Assembly (NCBI GenBank): GCA_022843785.1
Contig: JALHMZ010000012.1
Coordinates: 62,001-126,000, forward strand
Reading direction: 5' to 3'
DNA from: Nitrospira sp.
GTDB lineage: Bacteria > Nitrospirota > Nitrospiria > Nitrospirales > Nitrospiraceae
DNA: 64,000 nt
Shown here: positions 27,824 to 36,345 of the stretch, in pieces
Layout of the letters: the number at the start of each line of letters is the position of its first letter
Position numbering within the stretch: the stretch's first letter is position 1
Notes under the pieces: generated by a model
What the model was told of the DNA's origin: nothing
Seen by the model: only the letters and a program-made list of their open reading frames with translations
Databases searched by the model: none
Made by a program: the position numbers and the translations under genes

Positions 27824-28852
27824 TTACCGACTGATGGAAGTAGGCTTGAGGGGAGGGAGAGCCCCCAGATATCCGAATGCCCCCTTATTGAGGAGCACCG
27901 AATCAGGACGCAGGCGAAAGTCGTCATGCTCGGCATCCACAAATCGTGGATCAGCGACAAAATCTGATTCCGGCTTGAGCTCCGGCGCAGGAGCGTTGGG
28001 TGATCCTGCGATCATGTAGTCGTTCTCGCGGTTGAACAGGGCATTAAATGAGAGTGTGGCCTGACTGGTAGCGGCAACGCTAAAACCGATCTTATTGAAT
28101 CCGACAATGTTTCCCGATGCCTCGCTGCGGGACGAGCCTAGAAAAGACGCTCCACTGCCATTTTTCACCAAGGTATTGCTGATCAGTTTTGCTTTGGCGT
28201 GATCGCCGACCAGGACTGCTTCAAAGAGATTCCGTGTAATGACGTTCCGCTCAAGCCGGACCTCCGACTTTCCCGCCACATTCACCCCGTAATCATTGTC
28301 ATGAATGACATTGCCGATGAGCACGGCCTGCGAATCGGCAAATTGCACCCCGGTGGTTTCACTTCCCCCAATGACGCAATCTTCGATACGCACATCTCGA
28401 ACTTGTTGCCCGAACACCATCCCCTTCACATGAAGACCTCGGAAAGTGATCCCTTTGCCGTTGAAGATACCCACGGCATGTCCGCCACGCTCATTGACGG
28501 TCATGCCGGTGATTTCAATATCAGTCGCCCCATACGGCCACTTGCCGACATGCAGAACACCCACAAGATCGCCCCGTCCCAAGAGAGTGACCTGCTCGAC
28601 TCCGGCGCCGACCAGCTTGACCCCCTCCTTACTGTGAATCGTAATGTTTTGGGGGTACGCGCCGGGCTTTACAAAGACCGTGTCGCCCTTCTTCGCGCTG
28701 TCGACAGCCTCTTGAATCGATACGAAGTCGCTACTGCCATCCAGCGACACGGTGATGGTGCGAGGAACGTGGGGCGCAGGAGTTTCGGCCCAAGCTGAGC
28801 CGTAGGTCGCTGCAAACACCAGCATAAGCAAAATCACAGGCTGCATGCCCAC
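27824..28852 (-). CDS. Secreted right-handed parallel beta-helix protein
   Basis: A 342-aa protein with a signal peptide (residues 1-22) and repeated beta-helix coils: SIQEAVDSAKKGDTVFVKPGAYPQNITI at the start, typical of NosD/pectin-lyase-like proteins, then turns such as AVLIGNVIHDNDYGVNVAGKSEVRLERNVITRN. Members of this fold bind or cleave polysaccharides, but no catalytic residues can be assigned. It is transcribed toward the small gene at 27481. Confidence 0.8.
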   Translation of the reverse strand: MGMQPVILLMLVFAATYGSAWAETPAPHVPRTITVSLDGSSDFVSIQEAVDSAKKGDTVFVKPGAYPQNITIHSKEGVKLVGAGVEQVTLLGRGDLVGVLHVGKWPYGATDIEITGMTVNERGGHAVGIFNGKGITFRGLHVKGMVFGQQVRDVRIEDCVIGGSETTGVQFADSQAVLIGNVIHDNDYGVNVAGKSEVRLERNVITRNLFEAVLVGDHAKAKLISNTLVKNGSGASFLGSSRSEASGNIVGFNKIGFSVAATSQATLSFNALFNRENDYMIAGSPNAPAPELKPESDFVADPRFVDAEHDDFRLRPDSVLLNKGAFGYLGALPPLKPTSISR

Positions 28853-29016
28853 GGTATTACAGGCGAACGAGACAGCCTGTCAACCAGGGGCTCCGGTTCA
28901 TTTGATCCGGCAGGATGCCGAGAACAATCGCAAGGCTCTGAGATCGTGACCGGATACAAAGCGGATCTTCGCTCAGCCTCGACCTGAGGCTTCCCTCTCA
29001 TGTATGCTCCGCGCCC

Positions 29017-29619
29017 ATGATCCTTGTGGGACTTACAGGCGGCGTGGCGACCGGAAAAAGCACTGTCGCCGCGATGCTCAAGCAATGCGGCGCTGTCGTG
29101 ATCGATGCCGATCTATTGGCCCGTGAGGTCGTGAGACCCGGCAAACCGGCTTGGAAAGAAATCGTCTCGACATTCGGCAAGAGTGTGCTCAATTCCGATG
29201 GTACCCTCAACCGCCACGCACTTGGCGCCATCGTCTTTCGCCATCCTGCTAAGCGTCTGGTGCTTGAGCGCATGATCCATCCTCGAGTGGCACGGGAACA
29301 CAAACGTCTCACCAGAGAAGCCGCTCGGAACAACCCCGACGCCGTTGTCGTCTACGACGTCCCGCTGTTGTTCGAAGCCGGCATCGATACGCGAGTGAAC
29401 ACAACCCTCGTCGTCACTGCCGACCGAGCAACTCAAATCGCCCGGCTAAAATCACGAAACGGTCTCTCTCGTGCCGAAGCCATACGGCGCATCAAGAGCC
29501 AGATGCCATTGTCGAAGAAAATCCGATTGGCAGAGCACGTCATCGACGGGACTCTTCCGTTAGGCCAACTCCGCAAACAGACTGCGCACCTATTCAAGCA
29601 GCTCACAAAAGTTTCTTAA
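29017..29619 (+). CDS. coaE: Dephospho-CoA kinase
   Basis: A 200-aa protein with the P-loop GGVATGKS at residues 8-15 and the CoaE landmarks DADLLAREVV, HPRVAREHKR and YDVPLLFEA. It catalyses the last step of coenzyme A synthesis, phosphorylation of the 3'-hydroxyl of dephospho-CoA. Length is normal. trxB follows 50 bases later on the same strand. Confidence 0.95.
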   Translation: MILVGLTGGVATGKSTVAAMLKQCGAVVIDADLLAREVVRPGKPAWKEIVSTFGKSVLNSDGTLNRHALGAIVFRHPAKRLVLERMIHPRVAREHKRLTREAARNNPDAVVVYDVPLLFEAGIDTRVNTTLVVTADRATQIARLKSRNGLSRAEAIRRIKSQMPLSKKIRLAEHVIDGTLPLGQLRKQTAHLFKQLTKVS

Positions 29620-29671
29620 ACCGGGCAACAGCTTCTACCGTCTCCTTCCCTTACTGTGGTACAGTCCGACC

Positions 29672-30592
29672 ATGCGCAATATTGTCATCATTGGATCAGG
29701 GCCTGCCGGCCTGACCGCTGCCATCTATTCCGCTCGCGCCAACCTGTCGCCGCTCCTTATTGAAGGCTGGCAATCCGGTGGACAGCTAACCACCACGACA
29801 GAAGTGGAGAACTACCCCGGCTTTGCCAAGGGCATCATGGGCCCGGAGCTCATGAAGGACATGCGCGCACAGGCGGAACGCTTCGGAACCGAATTTCTCA
29901 CGGGCGATGTCTCAGCCGTCACGCTCACGCAGCGTCCATTCAGTATCACGATTGACGGCGAACAAACCGTGCAAGCAAAGACCATTATCATTGCCACCGG
30001 CGCATCGGCGATTCAAATCGGGTTGCCGAATGAGAAACGGCTGACCGGCCACGGAGTCTCCACCTGTGCCACTTGCGACGGATTTTTCTTTAAAGGAAAA
30101 GAACTGATCGTGGTCGGTGGTGGAGACAGTGCCATGGAAGAAGCGAACTTTTTGACGAAGTTCGCCACAAAGGTCTCGATTGTCCATCGTCGCGATAAGC
30201 TCCGTGCGTCGAAGATCATGCAAGACCGATCTATGAAGAACGAGAAGATCTCGTTTGTCTGGAATTCCGTCGTCGAGGACATCCTAGGCAACGAGGTCGT
30301 GACAGGCGTTCGGCTCAAGAATATCGTAACCGGCAAAACTGTGGTCATGCCCTGCGCGGGGGTCTTTGTCGCCATCGGCCACATGCCCAACACCGCCTTA
30401 TTTACCGGCCAGCTGGACATGGATACCAAGGGATATCTCATCGCGAAGAACGGCACGGCCACCAGTGTGCCTGGCATCTTTGCAGCCGGGGATGTGCAGG
30501 ACTCGACCTATCGCCAGGCCATCACCGCCGCCGGTTCCGGCTGCATGGCTGCCATCGACGCCGAGCGATTCCTGGAGAACGGTAATGGGTAA
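29672..30592 (+). CDS. trxB: Thioredoxin reductase
   Basis: A 306-aa flavoprotein with the FAD-binding GSGPAG at 8-13, the redox-active CATC at 132-135, an NADPH-binding GGGDSAMEEA segment, and the C-terminal FAAGDVQD motif. It reduces thioredoxin with NADPH. Size and motif order are those of the low-molecular-weight bacterial enzyme. Confidence 0.95.
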   Translation: MRNIVIIGSGPAGLTAAIYSARANLSPLLIEGWQSGGQLTTTTEVENYPGFAKGIMGPELMKDMRAQAERFGTEFLTGDVSAVTLTQRPFSITIDGEQTVQAKTIIIATGASAIQIGLPNEKRLTGHGVSTCATCDGFFFKGKELIVVGGGDSAMEEANFLTKFATKVSIVHRRDKLRASKIMQDRSMKNEKISFVWNSVVEDILGNEVVTGVRLKNIVTGKTVVMPCAGVFVAIGHMPNTALFTGQLDMDTKGYLIAKNGTATSVPGIFAAGDVQDSTYRQAITAAGSGCMAAIDAERFLENGNG

Positions 30593-30627
30593 GGAGTGAA
30601 GGGTAAGGGGTTATTCAGGATCTGTCG

Positions 30628-31041
30628 ATGGAGAAACCGCATAAGAAACTTGTTGCCTGGCAAGAGGCCATCGACTTAACGATCGCCATCTATCATACAA
30701 CTGATAACTTTCCCAAGGAGCATCTATTTAATCTCTCAAGCCAGATTCGTCGTGCAGCACTGAGTGTTGCCAGCAATATTGCTGAGGGAGCTGCGAGACA
30801 AACGAAGAAGGAATTCACCAACTTTCTGCATATCGCACAAGCATCATTGAGCGAACTCGACACTCAGCTAGAGGTTGCGAAGAGACTTAAACTTCTCGAG
30901 GAAGATCAGCATCGCGATCTTGACCGGCTATTGAATCATATCGACAAATTGATCTCTGGCCTAATCAAATATTTGAAATCCGGGAAACCCCCGACGAACA
31001 CCTCCTCACCCTTCACCCCTTACCCCTCACCGCTACAATGA
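30628..31041 (+). CDS. Four-helix-bundle protein (23S rRNA intervening-sequence protein family)
   Basis: A 137-aa protein with the S23/four-helix-bundle signature: KPHKKLVAWQEAIDLTIAIY, FPKEHLFNLSSQIRRAALSVASNIAEGAAR and a C-terminal LNHIDKLISGLIKYLK. The family is named from proteins encoded in rRNA intervening sequences, but many members stand alone and their role is unknown. It sits between trxB and thiI and overlaps the thiI start by four bases, which looks like a late insertion of a mobile-type gene. The low-complexity tail (SSPFTPYPSP) is probably read-through into intergenic sequence. Confidence 0.85.
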   Translation: MEKPHKKLVAWQEAIDLTIAIYHTTDNFPKEHLFNLSSQIRRAALSVASNIAEGAARQTKKEFTNFLHIAQASLSELDTQLEVAKRLKLLEEDQHRDLDRLLNHIDKLISGLIKYLKSGKPPTNTSSPFTPYPSPLQ

Positions 31042-32216
31042 GATGCGCCATCGTCCATTACCACGAGCTGGCTCTCAAAGGGCGCAACCGCGAATACTTT
31101 GAGCTGCAACTGATTCGCAACATTCGGACGGCCCTGAAGGATCTTGGCATCACGCAAATCGAGAACCTTCGCAGCCGTATCCGGGTGCTTCTTCCGACAG
31201 ATGCCCGCAACGAGATCATTTGCCAGCGGCTGTCCCGTGTCTGCGGTATTGCGAACTTTTCATTGGCCAACTCGGTGCCACTTGACCTCAGCAACCCGAA
31301 TTTCGAGGCGCTCACCACCGCGGTTATCGAGGAACTCAAGACGACATCCTTTTCAACCTTCCGCGTGACGGCGAAACGCGCCGACAAACGTCTGCCGTTG
31401 ACGTCGATGGACGTGGAACGCCTCGTCGGCGCCACCATCCATGAACGGATGGGCAAAGCCGTGAGCCTCAAAGATCCCGACATCACCGTCTATCTTGAAA
31501 TGCTTTCCCGGGATGTCTATTTCTCAACCAAAAAGATTGCAGGCCCCGGCGGGATGCCGGTGGGGGTCAGTGGAACGGTTGCTTGTCTGATTTCAGGAGG
31601 GATCGATTCCCCGGTCGCCGCCTATCGTATGATCAAGCGCGGATGCCGCGCATTCTTCGTCCACTTTTCAGGCCGCCCCTTGGTCAGCCGCGCGTCAGAG
31701 GAAAAGGTGCGCGACCTGGTGCAAAGTCTGACAGCCTACCAATACGAATCCCGTCTTGTTGTCATTCCCTTCGGAGAAATCCAGCGAGAGATCGTGTTGA
31801 ACACGCCGGCGCCGTTTCGTGTAGTGCTTTACCGTCGAATGATGCTCCGGATCGCGGAGGACCTGGCGCGGAAAGAACAATGCTGGGGCCTGGTCACCGG
31901 CGACAGCCTGGGCCAGGTGGCGTCCCAGACGCCGGAGAATCTGTCCGTCGTGGGAGAGGTGACGCAGATGCCGCTGCTCCGACCTCTCATCGGCATGGAC
32001 AAGCTGGAGATCACCGACGAGGCCAAGCGTATCGGAACCTACGAGACATCCATCGAGCCGGACGAGGATTGCTGCAAACTCTTCACCCCGCCCCATCCCA
32101 GCACAAAAACTCGAATCGAAGAACTGCGACATGTCGAACGTGCCTTGGATATCCCTCACCTGGTGAAACAGGGACTGGAAAAGGCCGAGTGGTCTGAATT
32201 CAAGTTCCCCGGTTGA
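31038..32216 (+). CDS. thiI: tRNA 4-thiouridine synthase ThiI (short form)
   Basis: A 392-aa protein with the N-terminal ferredoxin-like and THUMP domains (RCAIVHYHELALKGRNREYFE, then residues 60-165), a PP-loop SGGIDSPVAAYRMIKRGC that adenylates the tRNA, and the CCKLFTPPHP segment near the end. It makes 4-thiouridine at position 8 of tRNAs and in some bacteria also supplies sulfur to thiazole synthesis. It lacks the C-terminal rhodanese domain of E. coli ThiI, as in most non-enterobacterial forms. The stop converges with the next gene, overlapping by 17 bases. Confidence 0.92.
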   Translation: MRCAIVHYHELALKGRNREYFELQLIRNIRTALKDLGITQIENLRSRIRVLLPTDARNEIICQRLSRVCGIANFSLANSVPLDLSNPNFEALTTAVIEELKTTSFSTFRVTAKRADKRLPLTSMDVERLVGATIHERMGKAVSLKDPDITVYLEMLSRDVYFSTKKIAGPGGMPVGVSGTVACLISGGIDSPVAAYRMIKRGCRAFFVHFSGRPLVSRASEEKVRDLVQSLTAYQYESRLVVIPFGEIQREIVLNTPAPFRVVLYRRMMLRIAEDLARKEQCWGLVTGDSLGQVASQTPENLSVVGEVTQMPLLRPLIGMDKLEITDEAKRIGTYETSIEPDEDCCKLFTPPHPSTKTRIEELRHVERALDIPHLVKQGLEKAEWSEFKFPG

Positions 32217-32985
32217 TCCGAGATTCGCTCCAATTACAGACGGTGACGGTCCAATCCGTTCCCTCTGCCGCCACCGCACCGATCCATCCGAGATCGAGGG
32301 CGAGAAATCGAACGGGCCGCCTCTTCTCATCAGAGGCAGTATCGCCCAGGACCAACCAGCCTTTTGTTCCATCGCCCGTCAGTTCAAGATAGTCGCGATG
32401 GAGCGGGAAGGTCATCCCCCTGCCGTCAGTCTTAAAGACCGCTTCCCTGGCCACCCAGGCTTTCAGAAATCGCTCATGGCGCTGTGCCGGATCACCTTGT
32501 TCGATACATGTCAGATCCCTCTCCGACAAAAACCGCTTGGCAAGGCGGACCACATCGACTTCCCGCCGCACCTGCTCAAGATCGACTCCGACCTCCCGAT
32601 CTCTTGCGACAGCAATGAGCGCCCGTCCATGGGAATGGGTCAGATTGAATCGGATGGAGGGATAGTCTGAAAGTACGGGCTTTCCATTCGGCGTTCTCCG
32701 AATTGCCAACTGATGAGGAGAAGCACCGCAGTACCGGCTTAGGATCGCTCGCAGCATGGCATGGGCCGCAATAGATCGGCGACGGTGCCCCCCGGATATC
32801 AATCGCTCAGCCCGTTCCTGTTCTTCGCACGATAGAACAGATGTTGCTTGTGGAAGCTCGGAATCTGCGATCTCCAGCAAGACTCCCCACACCTGTACTT
32901 CGTCATGTCCGATGGCTATTGGACTTCGCAAGACGCCGTCAGTCTCAAACGCCACCCGCTGGAACGTCACCATTGCTGTATCCAC
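32200..32985 (-). CDS. 4'-phosphopantetheinyl transferase (Sfp/HetI type)
   Basis: A 261-aa protein with the two metal-binding motifs of the family: GVDLEQV (Asp coordinating Mg) and FLKAWVAREAVFK. The N-terminal half carries RLISGGHRRRSIAAHAMLRAIL and RRTPNGKPVLSD. It would transfer phosphopantetheine from CoA to carrier proteins; two-fold Sfp-type enzymes serve secondary metabolism or fatty acid carriers. An in-frame ATG four codons later is an equally possible start. It converges on thiI. Confidence 0.9.
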   Translation of the reverse strand: MDTAMVTFQRVAFETDGVLRSPIAIGHDEVQVWGVLLEIADSELPQATSVLSCEEQERAERLISGGHRRRSIAAHAMLRAILSRYCGASPHQLAIRRTPNGKPVLSDYPSIRFNLTHSHGRALIAVARDREVGVDLEQVRREVDVVRLAKRFLSERDLTCIEQGDPAQRHERFLKAWVAREAVFKTDGRGMTFPLHRDYLELTGDGTKGWLVLGDTASDEKRRPVRFLALDLGWIGAVAAEGTDWTVTVCNWSESRINRGT

Positions 32986-33110
32986 TCACGCACCTACTTC
33001 AGTGAAGCGCACGCGGGGCCGTTGCAAAAACAACCTCCGACACTGTAATCTCCTGCTAACGTCGTCGAGCGACTCTTTCTTGCCAGCTCACGATTCACAT
33101 ATCGATAATC

Positions 33111-33161
33111 CGGCCTACGGAGAGGTGCGAGAGTGGCCGAATCGGGCAGTCTCGAAAACTG
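33111..33161 (+). other. Left attachment repeat (attL) with 5' half of tRNA-Ser
   Basis: A 51-base sequence identical to 36897-36947. Bases 33119-33161 are the 5' half of the tRNA-Ser gene, from the acceptor stem GGAGAGG to just past the anticodon loop, where identity stops abruptly. This is the footprint of tyrosine-recombinase integration with crossover near the anticodon. Confidence 0.85.
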
Positions 33162-33224
33162 AATCGGGCCGCTTTCGCAAATGCCTGAAAACATACGCAA
33201 CATAGCATGAATACTGGGGGAAAA

Positions 33225-33300
33225 GCATTTCCAGCTTTCCCTCAATTTCCCCAGGTTTTCGCCCATTTCCCCACAATTCTCCGCCAGATTTCCGCCACTT
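33225..33300 (+). repeat. Cluster of degenerate TTTCC(CC) direct repeats inside the left end
   Basis: At least six copies of a short TTTCC/TTTCCCC-like unit recur at roughly 11-14 base spacing. The stretch near 33274-33296 matches 23 bases of the integrase 3' end (about 36807-36829) with two differences. The spacing and place suit recombinase arm-type sites, or a scrap of a related integrase gene. Confidence 0.4.
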
Positions 33301-33343
33301 TTTTCTCAGAATTTTTGTCACAACGACCCCAGGTAGGTGTTAG

Positions 33344-34036
33344 ATGAGCGCTCCGGTGCGGAGGGGAGATTGTGAGGTCGCACGCACAGCAGAAGAACTG
33401 ATCACCTGGATCGAATCTGTAGAGGATCAGTTCCATGCTGATGATCGGATAGAGGGACGCCTCATAAAGGCATTCTTTGAAGAGATCAGGCCACTCGGAG
33501 ATCTTGCCCAACATAAATATCTTGGGAGGCCAGGTCTCTATCTCCGTCCAAAGATTGGTGACCAAGACTACGATGCCGAGATCATCGACAGATCATCCGG
33601 CGACGAACACGTTACTCCAGTCGAATTTACGAGCGTGTACCGTGACAAGTACCTCGCCTTACGAGTGGAATATCTTCCCCAACACGGGGTAGTACCCATG
33701 AACGGGCCAGTCTGGCGCGACGGAACGAAAGCGTCGGGAGGGCAGATTCACGCTGAACCGCATTGGGGGGATGACCAGAGCCGTTTTGAACATCTGGAAG
33801 CTACCTGCGAGAAACGAATGGCCCAAAAATTATGCAAGCCCTACCCTCCGGGGACCATCATCGCCATCGTCTTTGACGACACCGTTCCCAAACAGGCCAT
33901 GCCTCAAATCAAACTTTATTTTCGTGACACACTGAGCAAGCAGGCGCTCGACAAGTTCCGCGGTCTCTTCGTTCTAGGAGCGTCAGGTAGGACATTTTGG
34001 GAATTTGGCGAAACTGACTTTCCCCGTTCCGGCTAG
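33344..34036 (+). CDS. Uncharacterised island cargo protein A
   Basis: A 230-aa soluble protein; the ATG follows an AGGT-type site by about eight bases. It has a helical N-terminus (TAEELITWIESVEDQF) and an alpha/beta middle with DYDAEII and, some 15 residues later, PVEFTSVY. An acidic residue followed by a strand with ExT is loosely like a nuclease core, but I cannot confirm it. The C-terminal half has a CKPYPPGTIIAIVFDD strand. First gene inside the tRNA-Ser element. Confidence 0.6.
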   Translation: MSAPVRRGDCEVARTAEELITWIESVEDQFHADDRIEGRLIKAFFEEIRPLGDLAQHKYLGRPGLYLRPKIGDQDYDAEIIDRSSGDEHVTPVEFTSVYRDKYLALRVEYLPQHGVVPMNGPVWRDGTKASGGQIHAEPHWGDDQSRFEHLEATCEKRMAQKLCKPYPPGTIIAIVFDDTVPKQAMPQIKLYFRDTLSKQALDKFRGLFVLGASGRTFWEFGETDFPRSG

Positions 34037-34059
34037 GGCTGTCCGCCCTTGTCTCTCCA

Positions 34060-34080
34060 AGCCCCACCTTGTGGTTTGTT
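34060..34080. repeat. Left copy of a 21-base inverted repeat inside the island
   Basis: The sequence is the reverse complement of 36034-36054 with one mismatch (AACAAACCACAAGG then T or C). The pair encloses the genes at 34123-35912, which could mark a sub-cassette. Confidence 0.55.
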
Positions 34081-34122
34081 CTTCTCCTTTCTAGAATGGG
34101 CCTTCTGAGAGTCTGAACGCGC

Positions 34123-34593
34123 ATGTCTGACAATGCTTTTCTTCCGTATTTTCCGGCTCTTCTTACCGCGATCATCGCTGCTGCCGCCGCGTGGCTAGCC
34201 TACCTTCAACACAAAACAAATGCCCTCAGGTTGAAACATGAATTATTTGAGCGACGCTTCCAGGTGTATGAGGCATTCAGAACATTTCTCGGTGGCATCA
34301 TGGCCGAGGGCAAGACTTCGCACGGGGCGTGCCTGACGATGCTTAGAACGACAAACCAGGCAGAGTTTCTGTTTGGGCCAGAGATTCCTAAATACCTATT
34401 GTCGGCCTACCACCAGGGGTTAGATCTCGTGGAGTCGCATCGAAAGCTTGATAGCGTCCCACGATTGTCAGTTGGTGACGAACGAAGTCGCGTGGCTCAT
34501 GAAAACGCCGAGCAACTGAAGTGGTTTGCCGATCAATACACTGTGCTGCCGAAGCTGTTCGGGAAGTATCTCAATCTCACCCGACTCAAATGA
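34123..34593 (+). CDS. Uncharacterised membrane-anchored island protein B
   Basis: A 156-aa protein with one N-terminal membrane segment (about residues 10-27, rich in alanine) and a helical cytoplasmic or periplasmic body beginning HKTNALRLKHELFERRFQVYEAFRTFL. No family recognised with confidence; similar layouts occur in small membrane proteins of unknown role. It ends two bases before the stop of the convergent gene. Confidence 0.6.
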   Translation: MSDNAFLPYFPALLTAIIAAAAAWLAYLQHKTNALRLKHELFERRFQVYEAFRTFLGGIMAEGKTSHGACLTMLRTTNQAEFLFGPEIPKYLLSAYHQGLDLVESHRKLDSVPRLSVGDERSRVAHENAEQLKWFADQYTVLPKLFGKYLNLTRLK

Positions 34594-34595
34594 TG

Positions 34596-35219
34596 TCATC
34601 CCTCGGCACCCGCAATAGATTGAAGGCCGACACACTTTCCCTTTGCAACGAATTCCATCTTGAGAGTATCCCAGGATGAATTGTCGGCAGACTCCCTCGA
34701 ATGGGTTTCTAGAAATTGATGGGCCTGCCTAACACTCTGTATCTGCGCTGCCACTAGGTACGTAGGATCTTGCCAAGCGTAGAGGAACTCTCCTACCTTT
34801 AGCGAGTTGGCTTGCGAGACGGGGAGGAAGCAGTCCAAGTCTAGGACAAGGTACTGCTCTGAGAGCTGGACACGGCTTGAATGCGGCACGTGAAACAGGA
34901 GGCCGTATCTACCATCACGCTTTTCCACATCCATCAAATTGCCCAAGACCAAAACAGGTCGGTCATCTGATCGGATCAGCGATTGCTGGAGCTGCAATGT
35001 CGAGAGCGTGTTACCTTTCAAGCCCTCTTGCCATGTGCGGTCACCGTCATATTTTTTGGCAAATTCATTGATGAGTTCAGTGAGCCTCGCTTGTTTTTCT
35101 GCAACTTTGGCCTCTTGGGCCTGTTTTTGTCTTGCTTCCTTTTGCTCGTATGATTCCACGTTGCAAGATGCCTCGAAAGCAAGCACCATCAGCACATATA
35201 CGATACAAAGAACTCTCAT
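34596..35219 (-). CDS. Uncharacterised secreted or lipid-anchored island protein C
   Basis: A 207-aa protein with an N-terminal hydrophobic leader (residues 1-18) ending near EASC, a possible but imperfect lipobox. A highly charged coiled-coil-like helix follows (EQKEARQKQAQEAKVAEKQARLTELINEF), then a beta-rich C-terminal domain with DRPVLVLGNLMDVEKRDGRYG. Not recognised. It follows the multi-pass membrane gene on the same strand after about 54 bases, so the two may act together. Confidence 0.6.
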   Translation of the reverse strand: MRVLCIVYVLMVLAFEASCNVESYEQKEARQKQAQEAKVAEKQARLTELINEFAKKYDGDRTWQEGLKGNTLSTLQLQQSLIRSDDRPVLVLGNLMDVEKRDGRYGLLFHVPHSSRVQLSEQYLVLDLDCFLPVSQANSLKVGEFLYAWQDPTYLVAAQIQSVRQAHQFLETHSRESADNSSWDTLKMEFVAKGKCVGLQSIAGAEG

Positions 35220-35273
35220 CGAATCCCCTAGAAGAAGTGGCGCTAGTACGTCGTGCCCTTCGCCACCCGCGAC

Positions 35274-35912
35274 TTATTCGTCCAGCGTAGACGATTGCTC
35301 TACTAATCTCTTCTGTTCCTTCTGAGACATGATTGCAACACTCATCTGAACCACCAAAGCAACAAGCATAACGCCGCCGAACACCTTGATACCTCCAATC
35401 ACGGTAAGAGGTGTGAAAATAATCAGCAACATAAGCACAATATAGGAAAATTGAGAAGCGATTGTTGCTATGGCAGAGCCGGAGAGTTCGCCCGCTGAAT
35501 CACGGTCTTTATATGCCATGTAACCCCACGGTCCGGTTGCTGCTCCATATGACCAAATCAGTCGGGGCACGAGATCGCTTACGGTAGCATCTTTCACAAA
35601 AAGATAAAGGATTCCACAGCACCAAACCGTGATCAGTGCGTAAATGTAAAGACTGCCGAGCGCACTGAAGCAGAAAAGGCCGAATGTCTTTCCTTTTTTC
35701 CCACAATAGATTGCTGATACGTACAGAGGCAACGAGGGCATGAGCGCGAAACCCAGTAGCCAGCTGGAGACGAAGAGGAGGAAAATACCACCGCCGATGA
35801 CGCTCCACTCACCAAGGATGGCAAGCCAGATTCCTGATACAAGGCCTCCGAGCATGTTCAGGATCATTAGAGGGACACTGAGAACGGCGATGAGTCCCAT
35901 CAATGCTTTCAT
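35274..35912 (-). CDS. Uncharacterised multi-pass membrane island protein D
   Basis: A 212-aa protein from the ATG at 35912 (GAAGAG and AAGGAG lie upstream; the frame runs further to 35954). Five hydrophobic stretches are visible, including GLIAVLSVPLMILNMLGGLV and IGGGIFLLFVSSWLLGFAL. Cysteines cluster in VWCCGILYL. A charged tail ends the protein. No family recognised. Probably co-transcribed with the lipoprotein gene downstream. Confidence 0.6.
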   Translation of the reverse strand: MKALMGLIAVLSVPLMILNMLGGLVSGIWLAILGEWSVIGGGIFLLFVSSWLLGFALMPSLPLYVSAIYCGKKGKTFGLFCFSALGSLYIYALITVWCCGILYLFVKDATVSDLVPRLIWSYGAATGPWGYMAYKDRDSAGELSGSAIATIASQFSYIVLMLLIIFTPLTVIGGIKVFGGVMLVALVVQMSVAIMSQKEQKRLVEQSSTLDE

Positions 35913-36033
35913 ATCTCTTCCCACTCCTTTCGGCAATGGATCAAGTCGGTACAAATGAAAGGGACTTCATACCGTGATATCAGACGAAGATCATGAAGGG
36001 CCTCGCAGGAAATCCTATTGTAGGAGAGGGGCA

Positions 36034-36054
36034 AACAAACCACAAGGCGGGGCT
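36034..36054. repeat. Right copy of the 21-base inverted repeat
   Basis: Matches the reverse complement of 34060-34080 at 20 of 21 positions. It lies in the 350-base gap after the membrane protein start. Confidence 0.55.
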
Positions 36055-36149
36055 AAGAAGCGGTGCAGGTCGAGACACAGCCCTCACCCATCAGAAGGCC
36101 ACCATCGCCCTGCCACCGCCTAGCCAAGGCGCGCCACGCGTGGCCTGCT

Positions 36150-36345
36150 TTAGGCTGAGGGAATCGAGGGCGGGTCGTCGAAGTACGACTCGATGCCGCC
36201 CGCTTCTCTCTTCTTCGCCAGAGGCAACGGCCGCACCCGGCCCGCGCTCGCTGGAGTCAGGGCCAGTTGTTCGAGACAGGCGATAAGGCATTTCATCGCT
36301 TGACGCGCCAACTCGGCTTCAGGTTTTTGTCTCCGGCGAATCTCG
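36150..36345 (-). pseudogene. Probable 3' remnant of a P27-family phage terminase small subunit
   Basis: Read on the minus strand in one frame, this stretch gives ELARQAMKCLIACLEQLAL then TPASAGRV, a run of charged residues, and stop at 36150. The helix followed by a LTPASxxRV motif is typical of the C-terminus of P27-type small terminases. The frame continues upstream only until it meets the integrase remnant at about 36345. The call rests on one motif and a plausible helix, so it is tentative. Confidence 0.4.

Noticed and set aside
33225..33300. Possible CRISPR array
   Set aside because: The units are only 5-7 bases, degenerate, with no constant-length spacers and no cas genes anywhere in the window.
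33115..33321. Small minus-strand ORF over attL
   Set aside because: Its apparent repeats come from the TTTCC direct repeats, and half of it is antisense tRNA.
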